A stretch of DNA of 64,000 nucleotides from Actinocorallia longicatena (GTDB lineage: Bacteria; Actinomycetota; Actinomycetes; Streptosporangiales; Streptosporangiaceae): NCBI RefSeq assembly GCF_039534125.1, contig NZ_BAAAUV010000016.1, positions 1 to 64,000 of the forward strand. The letters are read 5' to 3'. Under the pieces are notes generated by a model. It was not told the DNA's origin and did no database searches. It saw nothing but the letters and a program-made list of their open reading frames with translations. Shown here piece by piece: positions 32,956-41,815 of the stretch (the first letter of the stretch is position 1; every line of letters begins with the position of its first letter). The position numbers were made by a program, and so were the translations under genes.

Positions 32956-34944
32956 GCTGATTCCGAAGGCACGCTGATCTCCGGGCGGTACCGGCTCGTC
33001 GCGGTGATCGGCTCCGGTGGCATGGGACGGGTCTGGCGGGGGCACGACGAGCTCATCGGGCGCGAGGTGGCCGTCAAGGAGGTGCTGCTTCCCCCCGATC
33101 TCGGGCCGGAGCAGCGGGCGAACCTGGCCCAGCGGGCGATGCGCGAGGCGCGTTCGGCGGGACGGCTGAACCATCCGGGCATCGTCACCGTCCACGCCGT
33201 CGTCGAGTACCGGGGCGCCCCGGCGATCGTCATGGAGTACGTTCCCGGCGGATCGCTGGCCGACGCGATCCGTGCCGAGGGACGGCTGCCGGCCGAGCGG
33301 GTCACCGGGATCGCCGCGGCGATGCTCGGGGCGCTGCGGGTCGCGCACGAGGCGGGGATCGTGCACCGCGACCTGAAGCCCGCGAACGTCCTGCTCGCGG
33401 GGGACCGCGTGGTCATCACCGACTTCGGGATCGCCAGCCTGACCGGCGACGCCCAGATCACGAGGTCGGGCGTCATCATCGGGACGCCCGCGTTCATGTC
33501 GCCCGAGCAGGCCCACAGGGAGCGCGCGACGCCCGCCTCCGACCTGTGGTCGCTCGGCGCCACGCTCTACGCGGCCGTCGAGGGCCGTCCCCCGTTCGAC
33601 GGCGAGGACCTCGTCGCGGTGCTCTCGGCTCTGCTGACCCGCGAGCCCCCGCCGCCGCTGCACGCCGGGCCGCTGGCCCCGCTGCTGGAGGTGCTGCTGA
33701 GCAAGGACCCGGCGCGGCGTCCCACGGCCGCGCAGGCGTCGGAGCTGCTCTCGGCCCCGGCCTCCGCGCCGCGATGGCCCACCCCGGTGCCGGTCCGGGA
33801 GCCCGGGCCGCATCCGACGGTGCCCGCCACCGGCAGGGTCGGGCGGCGCGCCCTGCTGCTCGGCGGCGCCGGGCTGGCCGCGGTGGCGATCGGGGTCCCG
33901 GTCGCCGTCCAGCTCTTCGGCTCGGACGGCACGCCCCGGAGGAAGCCGGGGGGCGGGACGTCCGGTTCGGTGCCGCCGGCCGTTGAGGACCTGCCGGCCC
34001 AGGAGTCCGGGCCCGCGACCCCCACGGAGATCACCGAGGAGCGGCGGATCACCGGGCACGAGCATCCGATCGTGTCCGTGGCCTTCAGCCCCGACGGCAG
34101 GCTCCTCGCCAGCTGTGACAACGACCTGAGCGACGGCGGCGCCAAGACCCGGCTGTGGAACGCCGCCACGGGCGCGGCGGTGGTGACGCTGGCCGGTCCG
34201 CCGGGGGTCGGCGGCGCCTCCGCCGACGCGGTGGCCTTCAGCCCCGACGGCGTCCATCTCGTCAGCGGCGGCAGCTACCTCGGCGACAGCACCCGTGTGT
34301 GGCGGCTGAGCGACCGCAAGCTGCTCGGCGCCCTGGACGAGAGCCGCTCCATCATGAAGTCGCTGGCCTACAGCCCCGACGGCAGGTTCATCGCGGGCGT
34401 CACCCACACCGGCGTCTTCACGATCTGGACGGCCGCCACCCGCAAGGTCCGCATCGGCCTCCCCGGCAACCAGGGCTTCCGCAACGTCGTCTTCAGCCCC
34501 GACGGCCGCCACCTGGCCTCGGGCGGCGGCGGCTCCGACGTGAAGATCTACGACGTCGCCACGTGGAAGACCGTCCACACCATCGGCGACGTCACCGGCG
34601 ACGGCATCTCCTTCAGCCCCGACAGCCGGACCCTGGCGATCCCCGACTCCGACGGAACCCGCGGCCTCCGCCTGTTCGACGTGGCCTCGGGCAAGGAGAC
34701 CGCGGCCTTCCCCCGCCTGGAGGAGGACCTGGTCGCCTCGGTCCTGCACACCCCCGACGGAAGGTCCCTGCTCACGATAGGCCACGGGCGGGCCGTCCAC
34801 CTCTGGGACATCGCCTCCCAGCGCGTCCGCGCCACCCTGGTCGGCCACTCCGGCCGCGTCACCACCATGGCCGTCACCCCCGACGGCACCCGCCTGGCCA
34901 CCGGCGACCAGGACAAGACCATCCTCCTGTGGAAGCTCCCCTGA
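32953..34944 (+). CDS. Ser/Thr protein kinase with extracellular WD40 propeller
   Basis: A 663-residue receptor-like kinase. The kinase domain (residues 10-270) is intact: P-loop GSGGMG, VAVKEV lysine, HRDLKPANVLL (His138, Asp140), DFGIASL, GTPAFMSPEQA. A proline-rich linker leads to one membrane helix at about 296-320 (ALLLGGAGLAAVAIGVPVAV). The C-terminal 300 residues carry about seven WD40-type repeats (SVAFSPDGRLLASCDN, AVAFSPDGVHLVSGG, NVVFSPDGRHLASGG, TMAVTPDGTRLATGDQDKT), predicted outside the cell. Such kinases may sense ligands or cell-wall material. Here the signal is unknown. GTG 32953 is the start on a leaderless promoter. Confidence 0.92.
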   Translation: MADSEGTLISGRYRLVAVIGSGGMGRVWRGHDELIGREVAVKEVLLPPDLGPEQRANLAQRAMREARSAGRLNHPGIVTVHAVVEYRGAPAIVMEYVPGGSLADAIRAEGRLPAERVTGIAAAMLGALRVAHEAGIVHRDLKPANVLLAGDRVVITDFGIASLTGDAQITRSGVIIGTPAFMSPEQAHRERATPASDLWSLGATLYAAVEGRPPFDGEDLVAVLSALLTREPPPPLHAGPLAPLLEVLLSKDPARRPTAAQASELLSAPASAPRWPTPVPVREPGPHPTVPATGRVGRRALLLGGAGLAAVAIGVPVAVQLFGSDGTPRRKPGGGTSGSVPPAVEDLPAQESGPATPTEITEERRITGHEHPIVSVAFSPDGRLLASCDNDLSDGGAKTRLWNAATGAAVVTLAGPPGVGGASADAVAFSPDGVHLVSGGSYLGDSTRVWRLSDRKLLGALDESRSIMKSLAYSPDGRFIAGVTHTGVFTIWTAATRKVRIGLPGNQGFRNVVFSPDGRHLASGGGGSDVKIYDVATWKTVHTIGDVTGDGISFSPDSRTLAIPDSDGTRGLRLFDVASGKETAAFPRLEEDLVASVLHTPDGRSLLTIGHGRAVHLWDIASQRVRATLVGHSGRVTTMAVTPDGTRLATGDQDKTILLWKLP

Positions 34945-35000
34945 CTCCGGCCGTCGGGCGGTGGGAAGGGTGAGGACGAAGAGGGCGCCGGAGGGCCCGG

Positions 35001-35372
35001 GTGGGCGACGGCGAGCACGGCAGGCTCGTCCGGGACATCGACCTCCTCACCACCGGGAACCGCTGGCGCGACCTCCGCCTCGACGCCACGACCGGGCGCC
35101 TCCTGCGCGACCGGGCCGACCACGGGGACTCCGACGACGCCCGGATCCTCCGCTCGGCCAGGCCCGTCGCCGCCACGGCCGCGGCCAGGGCGCTGAAGAA
35201 GGTCCCGGGAACCGTCCGCTCGATCGAGCTCGACGATGGCGCCGCCGACCGTCCCGTCTGGAAGGTCGTCATCCGCAGGGCCTCGGGGGCCGTCCGCGGC
35301 GTCCACATCGCCGCCCGGGGCGCGAGGCTCGTCACAGGCCACGACGCGGGGGACGACCACGGTCGCGACTGA
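35001..35372 (+). CDS. Small PepSY-like domain protein
   Basis: A 123-residue protein whose second half has a PepSY-like pattern (AARALKKVPGTVRSIELDD, then PVWKVVIRRASGAVRGVHI). PepSY domains are thought to inhibit peptidases or bind cell-surface partners. Unlike most relatives, no signal peptide or membrane helix is visible, so it would be cytoplasmic unless the start is wrong. GTG 35001 has GGAGG six bases upstream. It lies 56 bases after the WD40 kinase gene and could be co-transcribed. Confidence 0.6.
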   Translation: MGDGEHGRLVRDIDLLTTGNRWRDLRLDATTGRLLRDRADHGDSDDARILRSARPVAATAAARALKKVPGTVRSIELDDGAADRPVWKVVIRRASGAVRGVHIAARGARLVTGHDAGDDHGRD

Positions 35373-35446
35373 GCAGCGGAACGGGGGCGGAAAGGGAAAG
35401 GCAAGGAGAGACCTCTCCCTGCCACTCTCAACGTATAGCGGGCCGG

Positions 35447-35465
35447 GGGGCTTGCCGCAAGGCCC
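35447..35465 (+). promoter_or_regulatory. Rifamycin-associated element (RAE) upstream of rph
   Basis: GGGGCTTGCCGCAAGGCCC is a 19-bp imperfect inverted repeat matching, from memory, the rifamycin-associated element. That element lies before rifamycin-inactivation genes in actinomycetes and is needed for induction by rifamycins. It lies 59 bases upstream of the rph start, just after a TATAGC-like -10 at 35434-35439. Confidence 0.75.
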
Positions 35466-35524
35466 GGGGGACGGTGGAGAATCGCGGCCGATGTCACAAC
35501 CTGCGGAAACGGGGGCACGGCGTG

Positions 35525-38208
35525 ATGACCGCGCGGTTCGTACTGGGTCTTGAAGAGGTCGACGAGAAGGGGATCGCCGTCGTCGGCGGCAAGGGCGGGC
35601 ATCTGGGCGCGCTGTCGAGGATCGAGGGCGTCCGGGTGCCGCGCGGATTCTGCGTGACGACCGATGCCTTCCGGCGGGTCGTCGCGGCGGCGCCGTCCGT
35701 CACCGCCCTGCTCGACGAGCTTTCGCGCACCGGCGCTGACGACCGGGCGGGGATCGCGGGGCTCAGCGCACGGCTCCGCGGGGCCGTCGAAGGGATCGCC
35801 CTCCCCGGTGACCTCGCTGAGGCGATCACCGGTGCGCTCGCCGGGCTCGGCGAGCGCACCGCCTGCGCCGTCCGCTCCAGCGCGACGGCCGAGGACCTGC
35901 CGACGGCCTCCTTCGCCGGCCAGCAGGACACCTACCTGAACATCGTGGGCCCCGAGGAGATCCTCCGGCACGTCGGCCGGTGCTGGGCCTCGCTGTTCAC
36001 CGAGCGGGCCGTCACCTACCGCCGCCGCAACGGCATCGACGACCGCACGGTCGCGATGGCCGTCGTCGTGCAGGAGATGGTCCTCCCCGAGGCGTCCGGC
36101 ATCCTGTTCACCGCCGATCCCGTCACCGGTGACCGGCGGACCGCCACCGTGGACGCGGGCTTCGGCCTCGGCGAGGCGCTGGTCTCCGGCCTGGTGAACC
36201 CCGACGTCTTCAAGGTGCGCGACGGCGAGATCGTGGCCGGGACCATCGCCGCGAAGCAGCGCGCCGTCAGGGCCCTGCCGGGTGGCGGCACCCGGGAGGT
36301 GACGATCGGGGCGGACCGGCAGGAGCTCCCGGCGCTGACCGACGCCCAGGTCCTGAGGCTGGTGGAGCTCGGACGCCGGATCGAGGCGCACTTCGGCCGT
36401 CCGCAGGACATCGAGTGGTGCCTGTCCGGCGAGACGTTCCACATCGTGCAGAGCCGCCCGATCACGACGCTGTTCCCCGTTCCCGAGCGGTCCGACGGCG
36501 AGAACCACCTCTACGTCTCCGTCGGCCACCAGCAGATGATGACCGACCCGATGAAGCCGCTGGGCCTGTCGGTGTGGAAGCTGACGGCCCTGCCGCCGAT
36601 GTACGAGGCGGCCGGACGGCTGTTCGTCGACGTCGCGCCCCGCGTCGCCTCGCCCGCCGGCCGGGCGGCCCTCCTGGACCTCATCGGCAAGGGCGACCCG
36701 CTGACCAGGGACGCCCTGGAGACCGTCCTGGACCGCGACGACTTCATCCCGCTGGTCCCCGGCGCCGCCCCCGCCGGCCCGCCGCCCGGCGGGCCGCCCG
36801 TCACCATCGAGACCGATCCGGCCGTCGTCACCGGGCTGGTCGCGCGCAGCGAGGCGTCCGTCGCCGCACTGGAGCGCGACATCCGGGAGAAGACCGGCCC
36901 GGAGCTGTTCGACTTCCTGCTGGAGGCCTTCCAAGAGCACAAGCGGGCGGTCAGCGATCCCCTGAGCATGCAGGTGATCATGGCCGGGATGGAGGCCACC
37001 TGGTGGCTCAACGACCGGCTGCTGGAGTGGCTGGGGGAGAAGAACGCGGCCGACACCCTCACCCTGTCGGCCCCCGGCAACATCACCTCGGAGATGGGGC
37101 TCGACCTCCTCGACGTCGCCGACGTGATCCGCCCGCACCCGGAGGTGGTGGAGTTCCTGCGGAGCGCCGGAGACGACGAGGCCTTCCTGGACGCCCTTCT
37201 CAAGGTCCCGGGCGGCGCCGAGGCGCGCGACGCCATCGAGGGCTACCTCGGCCGGTACGGCATGCGCTGCGCCGGCGAGATCGACATCACGAGGCCGCGC
37301 TGGAGCGAGCGCCCCGCGACGCTCGTCCCCGCGATCCTGGACAACGTCAGGAATTTCACCGCGGGCGCCGCCGCCCGGCGCTTCGCGGAGGGCCGGGAGA
37401 AGGCGGAGCGGAAGGAGCGGGACGTCCTGTCGCGCCTGCGGGCCCTGCCCGGCGGCGAGGAGAAGGCCGCCGAGACCCGGCGGATGATCGAGCGCGTGCG
37501 GACCTTCATCGGCTACCGCGAGTACCCGAAGTACGGCATCATCTCCCGCTACGCCGTCTACAAGAAGGCCCTGCTGGCCGAGGCCGGACGCCTGGCCGCG
37601 GTGGGCGTCCTCACCGACCCGGAGGACGTCTTCCACCTCACGTTCCAGGAGTTCCACGAGCTGGCGCGCACCCGCCGCCTCGACGCCGGCCTCCTCCGTG
37701 AGCGCGAGGAGGCGTTCCGCACCTACGCCTCCCTCACCCCGCCCCGGGTCCTCACCTCCGACGGCGAGGCCCTCACCGGCGCCTACCGCCGCGACGACGC
37801 GCCGGCGGGAGCCCTCGTCGGCCTCCCGGTCTCCGCCGGGATCGTCGAGGGACGCGCCCGGGTCGTCCTCGACCTCGCCGAGGCCGACCCGGGATCGTCG
37901 AGGGACGCGCCCGGGTCGTCCTCGACCTCGCCGAGGCCGACCTGGAGGCGGGCGACATCCTGGTCACGACCTTCACCGATCCGAGCTGGTCCCCGCTCTT
38001 CGTGGGCATCGCGGGTCTGGTCACCGAGGTCGGCGGGCTCATGACCCACGGCGCGGTGATCGCTCGCGAGTACGGTCTCCCGGCGGTCGTCGGCGTCCCC
38101 GGGGCCACCCGCCTCATCCCCGACGGCCACCACATCCGCGTCCACGGCACCGACGGCCACATCGAGCTCCTCCCGACGCCGGAAAGAGCGGACGGGATTG
38201 ACACGTGA
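35525..38208 (+). pseudogene. rph: Rifampin phosphotransferase, frameshifted by a 53-bp duplication
   Basis: RPH inactivates rifamycins by moving the beta-phosphate of ATP to the drug through a swivelling histidine domain. Present: the ATP-grasp N-terminal domain (GGKGGHLGALSRIEGVRVP, AVRSSATAEDLPTASFAGQ, PEASGILFTADPVTG, QDIEWCL, VQSRPITT) and the drug-binding domain (SVGHQQMMTDPMKPLGLSVW, EKNAADTLTLSAPGNITSEM). An exact 53-bp tandem duplication (37836-37941) shifts the frame. Translation then ends at 38042-38044, one codon before the His codon (38047) of GGLMTHGAVIAREYG. Removing one copy restores an 876-residue protein of normal length. ATG 35525 (or GTG 35522) follows GGGGG. Inactive as read, unless a repeat loss restores it. 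Confidence 0.92.
37836..37941. repeat. 53-bp perfect tandem duplication inside rph
   Basis: Units 37836-37888 and 37889-37941 are identical. Fifty-three is not a multiple of three, so the second copy causes the frameshift. Short CCGGG and GACC sequences at the joints could have allowed replication slippage. Confidence 0.95.
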
Positions 38209-38358
38209 GTTGACTTGCGGACAGCGGCTCAATCGTGTTGTTTTCGGATGGAAGGGACATTGAAAGGGCAGATCATCGCCCCGATGATGGTGTGACTCAT
38301 GACACAGGCTCCGGCGACCGGCCCGGCGTCGGCGTGATCGGGCTGGTGGGAGAGTGGC

Positions 38359-40632
38359 ATGGCGGTGGGCGCGGAACGGCGGCCGGGGAGGGCGCGAGCG
38401 GCGTCGGGGCGCGGGACGCCGATCCTCCGGCAGATCACGCTCCTGCTGGTGCTGCCCCTGCTGACCCTGGTCGTGCTCTTCGGGTACACCGCGACGAACG
38501 CGGTGAACGCGGTGGTCAGCAAGTCGCGGTTCACCACGAGCTACGACCGGCTCGCGCTGCCCGTCGCGGTCGCGATCCAGGCCATCAAGGATGAGCGGGC
38601 GGCCGCGGTCGGCGTGCTCAGCGCGCAGCCCGGCACCATCGCCGCGTTCACCGAGAAGGCGAAGGCGACCGACGCCACCGTGGCGGCCTTCCGGGCGTCG
38701 ACCTCGACCGAGAAGATGCGCGACGCCATGGACGCGCCCTCGGTCGAGCGGCTGGAGAACCTCTACCGGGCGTTCGAGGGCCTCGCCGCGCTGCGGGGCC
38801 AGATCAACGCCAGGGAGATCGATCCGGTCACCGCGATCGACACCTACGGCGGCCTGTGCGACGACTCCCTTGAGCTCGTGCGGTCGATGACGATCGCCAC
38901 CGCCGACGACGTCCCGACCTTCCGGCAGACCGAGGGCGTCATCGACACGCACTGGGCGCAGGACTACATGCTGCGCGAGCGGGACCTCCTGACGACCCTG
39001 CCCGGCGACGGCCGGATGACCGTCGGCGACCGGATCGCTTTCTCCCGCTGGGCGGAGAACCGGGACCGCTACCTCGACCGGGCGGTCGGAAGCCTGTCGG
39101 GCGAGCCCAGGGCCGTCCTGCTCGCCCTGGTCGCCCAGCCGTCGTTCCAGACCTACCTGGACGCCGAGCGCGACGTGGTCGGCCGCGGGGTGAACCTCCG
39201 GCAGGCTCCCACCCTCCAGCAGTGGCGGGCGGCCAGCACCGAGATCGGCCCGCTCTGGCTCCAGGAGAACCTCCGCACGGGCGCCCTGGTCGACGCGGAC
39301 GTCCAGCGGATCGGCGACGAGACGCGGCACCGGCTGATCCTCACCGCCGGGGTCGGGCTGCTGGCCGTGCTCGCCTCCATCGCGCTGTCGGTCCGCTTCG
39401 CCCGGCGGCTGTCCGGTGAGCTCTCGGCGCTGCACCGCTCGGCGCAGGACCTGGCCAAGCGGAAGCTCCCCGGCGTCGTCGGCAGGTTGCGCCGGGGCGA
39501 GGAGGTCGACGTCGCGGCGGAGGCCCCGCCGCTGGCCGGAGGGCGCACCAAGGAGATCAGCTCGCTCGCGGACGCCTTCGGGCGAGTCCAGCACACCGCC
39601 ATCGACCTCGCGGTCGGCGAGGCGTACATGCGCCGCAACATCGGCAAGATCTTCGTCAACCTGTCGTGGCGCAGCCAGACCCTCCTCCAGCGCCAGCTCC
39701 ACCTGCTGGAGACGATGGAGCGGGAGGCCACCGGCTCCGACGAGCTCGACCGGCTGTTCCGCCTGGACCATCTGACGACCCGGATGCGGCGCCACGCCGA
39801 GGGCCTGGTGATCCTCTCGGGCGCGCCCACGGTCCGCGCCTGGGACCTCCCGGTCTCGGCGGAGGACGTCGTCCGGGCGGCGATCGGCGAGGTGGAGGAC
39901 TACCAGCGCGTCGAGATCTCCGCGATGCCGGCGGTGGCTTTCACGGGGGAGACCGTCGCGGACATCATCCATCTGCTGGCCGAGCTGATCGAGAACGCCA
40001 CCGCGTTCTCGCCGCCCGGCACCGAGGTCACGGTGAAGGGCGGGATCGCCGCCAACGGGCTGGTCATCGAGGTGATCGACCGCGGCATCGGCGTGCACCC
40101 CGACCAGCTCGCCATCCTCAACCACAGCCTCGCCGAGGCCCCGGAGTTCGATCTCGCCGACACCGACCGGCTCGGTGTGTTCGTCGTCGCCCGGCTGGCC
40201 GCGCGGCACGGGATCCGCGTCGTCCTCCAGCAGTCCCCCTACGGCGGGACGAGCGCGGTCGTGCTCGTGCCGCCCGCCTTCGTGGTCACTCCGGTGGAGC
40301 CCAGGACCAGGGCGAGGAACGCCGCGGGACGCGTCACCGCGCCCTCGGCTCCGCCGCCCCGGCTCCCCACCTCGGCCCCGGCTCCGGGACCGGGCCCGGC
40401 ACCGGGTCCGGATGACGGCCTGCCGCGCCGGGTGCCGCGCCAGAACATGGCCGCCCAGCTGCGCGAGGGCGTCGCCAGGGGGCCGGAGCCCGAGCCGTTC
40501 GCCGATCCGGACCCCGAGGCGAGCCGCGATCTGATGTCCGCACTGCAGTCCGGCTGGGAGCTCGGCCAGAACACGGCCGATCCCGCCGGCGAATCGGAGG
40601 GAAAGCATGGGAAACCCGACCGCCTCGAGTGA
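38359..40632 (+). CDS. cvnA: Conservon histidine kinase-like sensor with NIT domain (CvnA)
   Basis: A 757-residue membrane sensor. TM1 is at about 25-46 (LLVLPLLTLVVLFGY), a nitrate/nitrite-sensing NIT-type domain spans 50-320, and TM2 is at about 326-347 (LTAGVGLLAVLASIALSV). A HAMP-like linker and a dimerisation region with FRLDHLTTRMRRHAEGLVIL follow. The ATPase domain starts near 530 (DIIHLLAELIENATAFSPPG, with the N-box ENA). The C-terminus is a proline-rich tail. This is the first protein of actinobacterial conservons, which form a membrane complex with small GTPase-linked partners. GGGAGAG precedes ATG 38359. The gene overlaps cvnB by 26 bases. Confidence 0.9.
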   Translation: MAVGAERRPGRARAASGRGTPILRQITLLLVLPLLTLVVLFGYTATNAVNAVVSKSRFTTSYDRLALPVAVAIQAIKDERAAAVGVLSAQPGTIAAFTEKAKATDATVAAFRASTSTEKMRDAMDAPSVERLENLYRAFEGLAALRGQINAREIDPVTAIDTYGGLCDDSLELVRSMTIATADDVPTFRQTEGVIDTHWAQDYMLRERDLLTTLPGDGRMTVGDRIAFSRWAENRDRYLDRAVGSLSGEPRAVLLALVAQPSFQTYLDAERDVVGRGVNLRQAPTLQQWRAASTEIGPLWLQENLRTGALVDADVQRIGDETRHRLILTAGVGLLAVLASIALSVRFARRLSGELSALHRSAQDLAKRKLPGVVGRLRRGEEVDVAAEAPPLAGGRTKEISSLADAFGRVQHTAIDLAVGEAYMRRNIGKIFVNLSWRSQTLLQRQLHLLETMEREATGSDELDRLFRLDHLTTRMRRHAEGLVILSGAPTVRAWDLPVSAEDVVRAAIGEVEDYQRVEISAMPAVAFTGETVADIIHLLAELIENATAFSPPGTEVTVKGGIAANGLVIEVIDRGIGVHPDQLAILNHSLAEAPEFDLADTDRLGVFVVARLAARHGIRVVLQQSPYGGTSAVVLVPPAFVVTPVEPRTRARNAAGRVTAPSAPPPRLPTSAPAPGPGPAPGPDDGLPRRVPRQNMAAQLREGVARGPEPEPFADPDPEASRDLMSALQSGWELGQNTADPAGESEGKHGKPDRLE

Positions 40633-41011
40633 GCTGAGCTGGCTGCTCGCCGACCTGGTCCGCCGGGTCGAGCAGATCCAGCAGGCGGTTCTGCTCTCAC
40701 AGGACGGCCTGGTCATCGCGACGTCGCAGGATCTCGACCGGGCCGAGGCGGAGTTCCTGGCCGCGCTGTCGTCGGGCATCAGCAGCCTCGCCAACGCCGC
40801 CCGCGACCACTACCGGACCCGGCCGGTCAAGCAGACGCTGGTCGAGCTGGGTGACAAACTGTTCTTCATCCTCCCCGCGGGGGATGGGACCTGCCTGTCG
40901 GTGCTGGCCGCCAACGGCCCGAAGACCAGTGTCGTCGCGTTCGAGATGGCGCTGCTCATCAAGCGCGTCCGGCAGCACTTCGGGGTGGCGGTCAGGTCCG
41001 AGAGAGGCTGA
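40607..41011 (+). CDS. cvnB: Roadblock/LC7-domain protein (CvnB)
   Basis: A 134-residue Roadblock/LC7 protein: ELSWLLADLVRRVEQIQQAVLLSQDGLVIATS cut here to LSWLLADLVRRV and AVLLSQDGLVIATS, then LVELGDKLFFILPAGDGTCL and FEMALLIKRVRQHF. In conservons CvnB binds the kinase-like CvnA and the GTPase CvnD. GGAGG lies six bases before ATG 40607, inside the cvnA end, giving translational coupling. Confidence 0.92.
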   Translation: MGNPTASSELSWLLADLVRRVEQIQQAVLLSQDGLVIATSQDLDRAEAEFLAALSSGISSLANAARDHYRTRPVKQTLVELGDKLFFILPAGDGTCLSVLAANGPKTSVVAFEMALLIKRVRQHFGVAVRSERG

Positions 41012-41030
41012 GGGGGCGGGAGAGCAGAGC

Positions 41031-41408
41031 GTGGAAGGACCGAAGGAACGCTGGATCGGCCAGGACGCGGGCGCGCTCGTCCGCCCCTACACGCTGACGC
41101 GCGGCCGCACCCGGCTGAACGGCATCCGCTTCGACCTGGTGACGATCCTCGTCGCGGCGGGTGACCGGCGGACCTCGCCGACCTGGCTGTCGAACGAGCA
41201 CCGCCGCCTGTTCGAGCTGTGCCGCACCCCGGCGACCGTCGCCGACCTGACGTCCGACATGGACCTGCCCCTCAAGGTCGTCCACATCCTCCTGGCCGAC
41301 CTCTGCGAGAAGGGCCTCCTCCAGGAGGCCACCCCCGCCCGCGGTCGCCCCGCCCGCCCCGACGCCGCCCTCCTGACCCGCGTCCTGGAAGGCCTCCAGG
41401 ACCTCTGA
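41031..41408 (+). CDS. cvnC: DUF742 protein (CvnC)
   Basis: A 125-residue DUF742 protein: LVRPYTLTRGRTRL near the start, then a winged-helix-like region (LFELCRTPATVADLTSDMDL, LKVVHILLADLCEKGLL). It is the third member of the conservon. GTG 41031 follows GGGAGAG, 19 bases after cvnB. The usual next gene, encoding the Ras-like GTPase CvnD, is absent; 237 bases later the kdp operon begins. Confidence 0.9.
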   Translation: MEGPKERWIGQDAGALVRPYTLTRGRTRLNGIRFDLVTILVAAGDRRTSPTWLSNEHRRLFELCRTPATVADLTSDMDLPLKVVHILLADLCEKGLLQEATPARGRPARPDAALLTRVLEGLQDL

Positions 41409-41645
41409 CCTCCCGGCATCGGCACCGCCCCCGCCCCCGCCCCTTCGGACCCCGCCACGGCCGCCGGCCCGCTACCCGGGCCCGGCCTGATCTGTCCTCG
41501 GGCGTATGGGTTTCGTCAAGGAATGGGGCGGGGGCGTAGGGAAGGCGTCAAGGGGCGTCGATACGGGCTTTATCGGGTGTTTTCTTCTCCTCGATGGGTG
41601 TTCATCCTCGTCCCGTTCGCGGGGCGGGCTTGTTCTGGAGGGGAA
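41409..41645. other. Leader region of the kdp operon
   Basis: 237 bases with no convincing gene. CGTCAAGG occurs twice (41514-41521 and 41546-41553), 32 bases apart, and could be a regulator's direct repeat. No recognisable KdpE box or riboswitch was found. The region ends with the ribosome site GGAGGGGAA of the first micro-ORF. Confidence 0.35.
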
Positions 41646-41729
41646 ATGGCAGACCTGGTCCTGGTCGTGCTGACCGCCGTGATCTTCACGGTGTTCGGCC
41701 TGGTGGTCAAGGCGGTGGGACGGCTGTGA
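41646..41729 (+). CDS. 27-residue membrane micro-protein upstream of kdpF
   Basis: A single hydrophobic helix (DLVLVVLTAVIFTVFGLVV) ending KAVGRL. GGAGGGGAA lies five bases before ATG 41646, a strong ribosome site, and the stop overlaps the kdpF start as GTGA. It resembles KdpF in size and topology but not in sequence. It is likely a real small protein that associates with or modulates the Kdp pump; it could instead be only a translation leader. Confidence 0.7.
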   Translation: MADLVLVVLTAVIFTVFGLVVKAVGRL

Positions 41730-41815
41730 GTCCCGACAACGTGATCGGGCTGCTCCTGGCGGTGGGCCTGGTCGTGTTCCTGGTGGTGGCGCTCCTGCTT
41801 CCGGAGAGGTTCTGA
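41726..41815 (+). CDS. kdpF: Potassium-transporting ATPase subunit KdpF
   Basis: A 29-residue one-helix membrane peptide (NVIGLLLAVGLVVFLVVALL, ending PERF) that stabilises the KdpFABC complex. GTG 41726 overlaps the upstream stop and its TGA overlaps the kdpA start, so the whole operon is translationally coupled. Confidence 0.88.
   Translation: MSPDNVIGLLLAVGLVVFLVVALLLPERF

Noticed and set aside
34961..35524. N-terminal extension of the rph frame to 34961
   Set aside because: The extra residues are arginine- and proline-rich shadow of the PepSY gene; RPH homology starts at ATG 35525, downstream of the RAE.
34874..37657. A 927-codon open frame antisense to the kinase end, PepSY gene and rph
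   Set aside because: Low-complexity composition rich in R, G, V, L and D, as produced by the complement of GC-rich genes; the plus-strand proteins have clear families.
38002..38208. A separate small gene in the restored rph frame
   Set aside because: It is the swivel-domain remainder of rph with no ribosome site of its own; better explained by the 53-bp frameshift.
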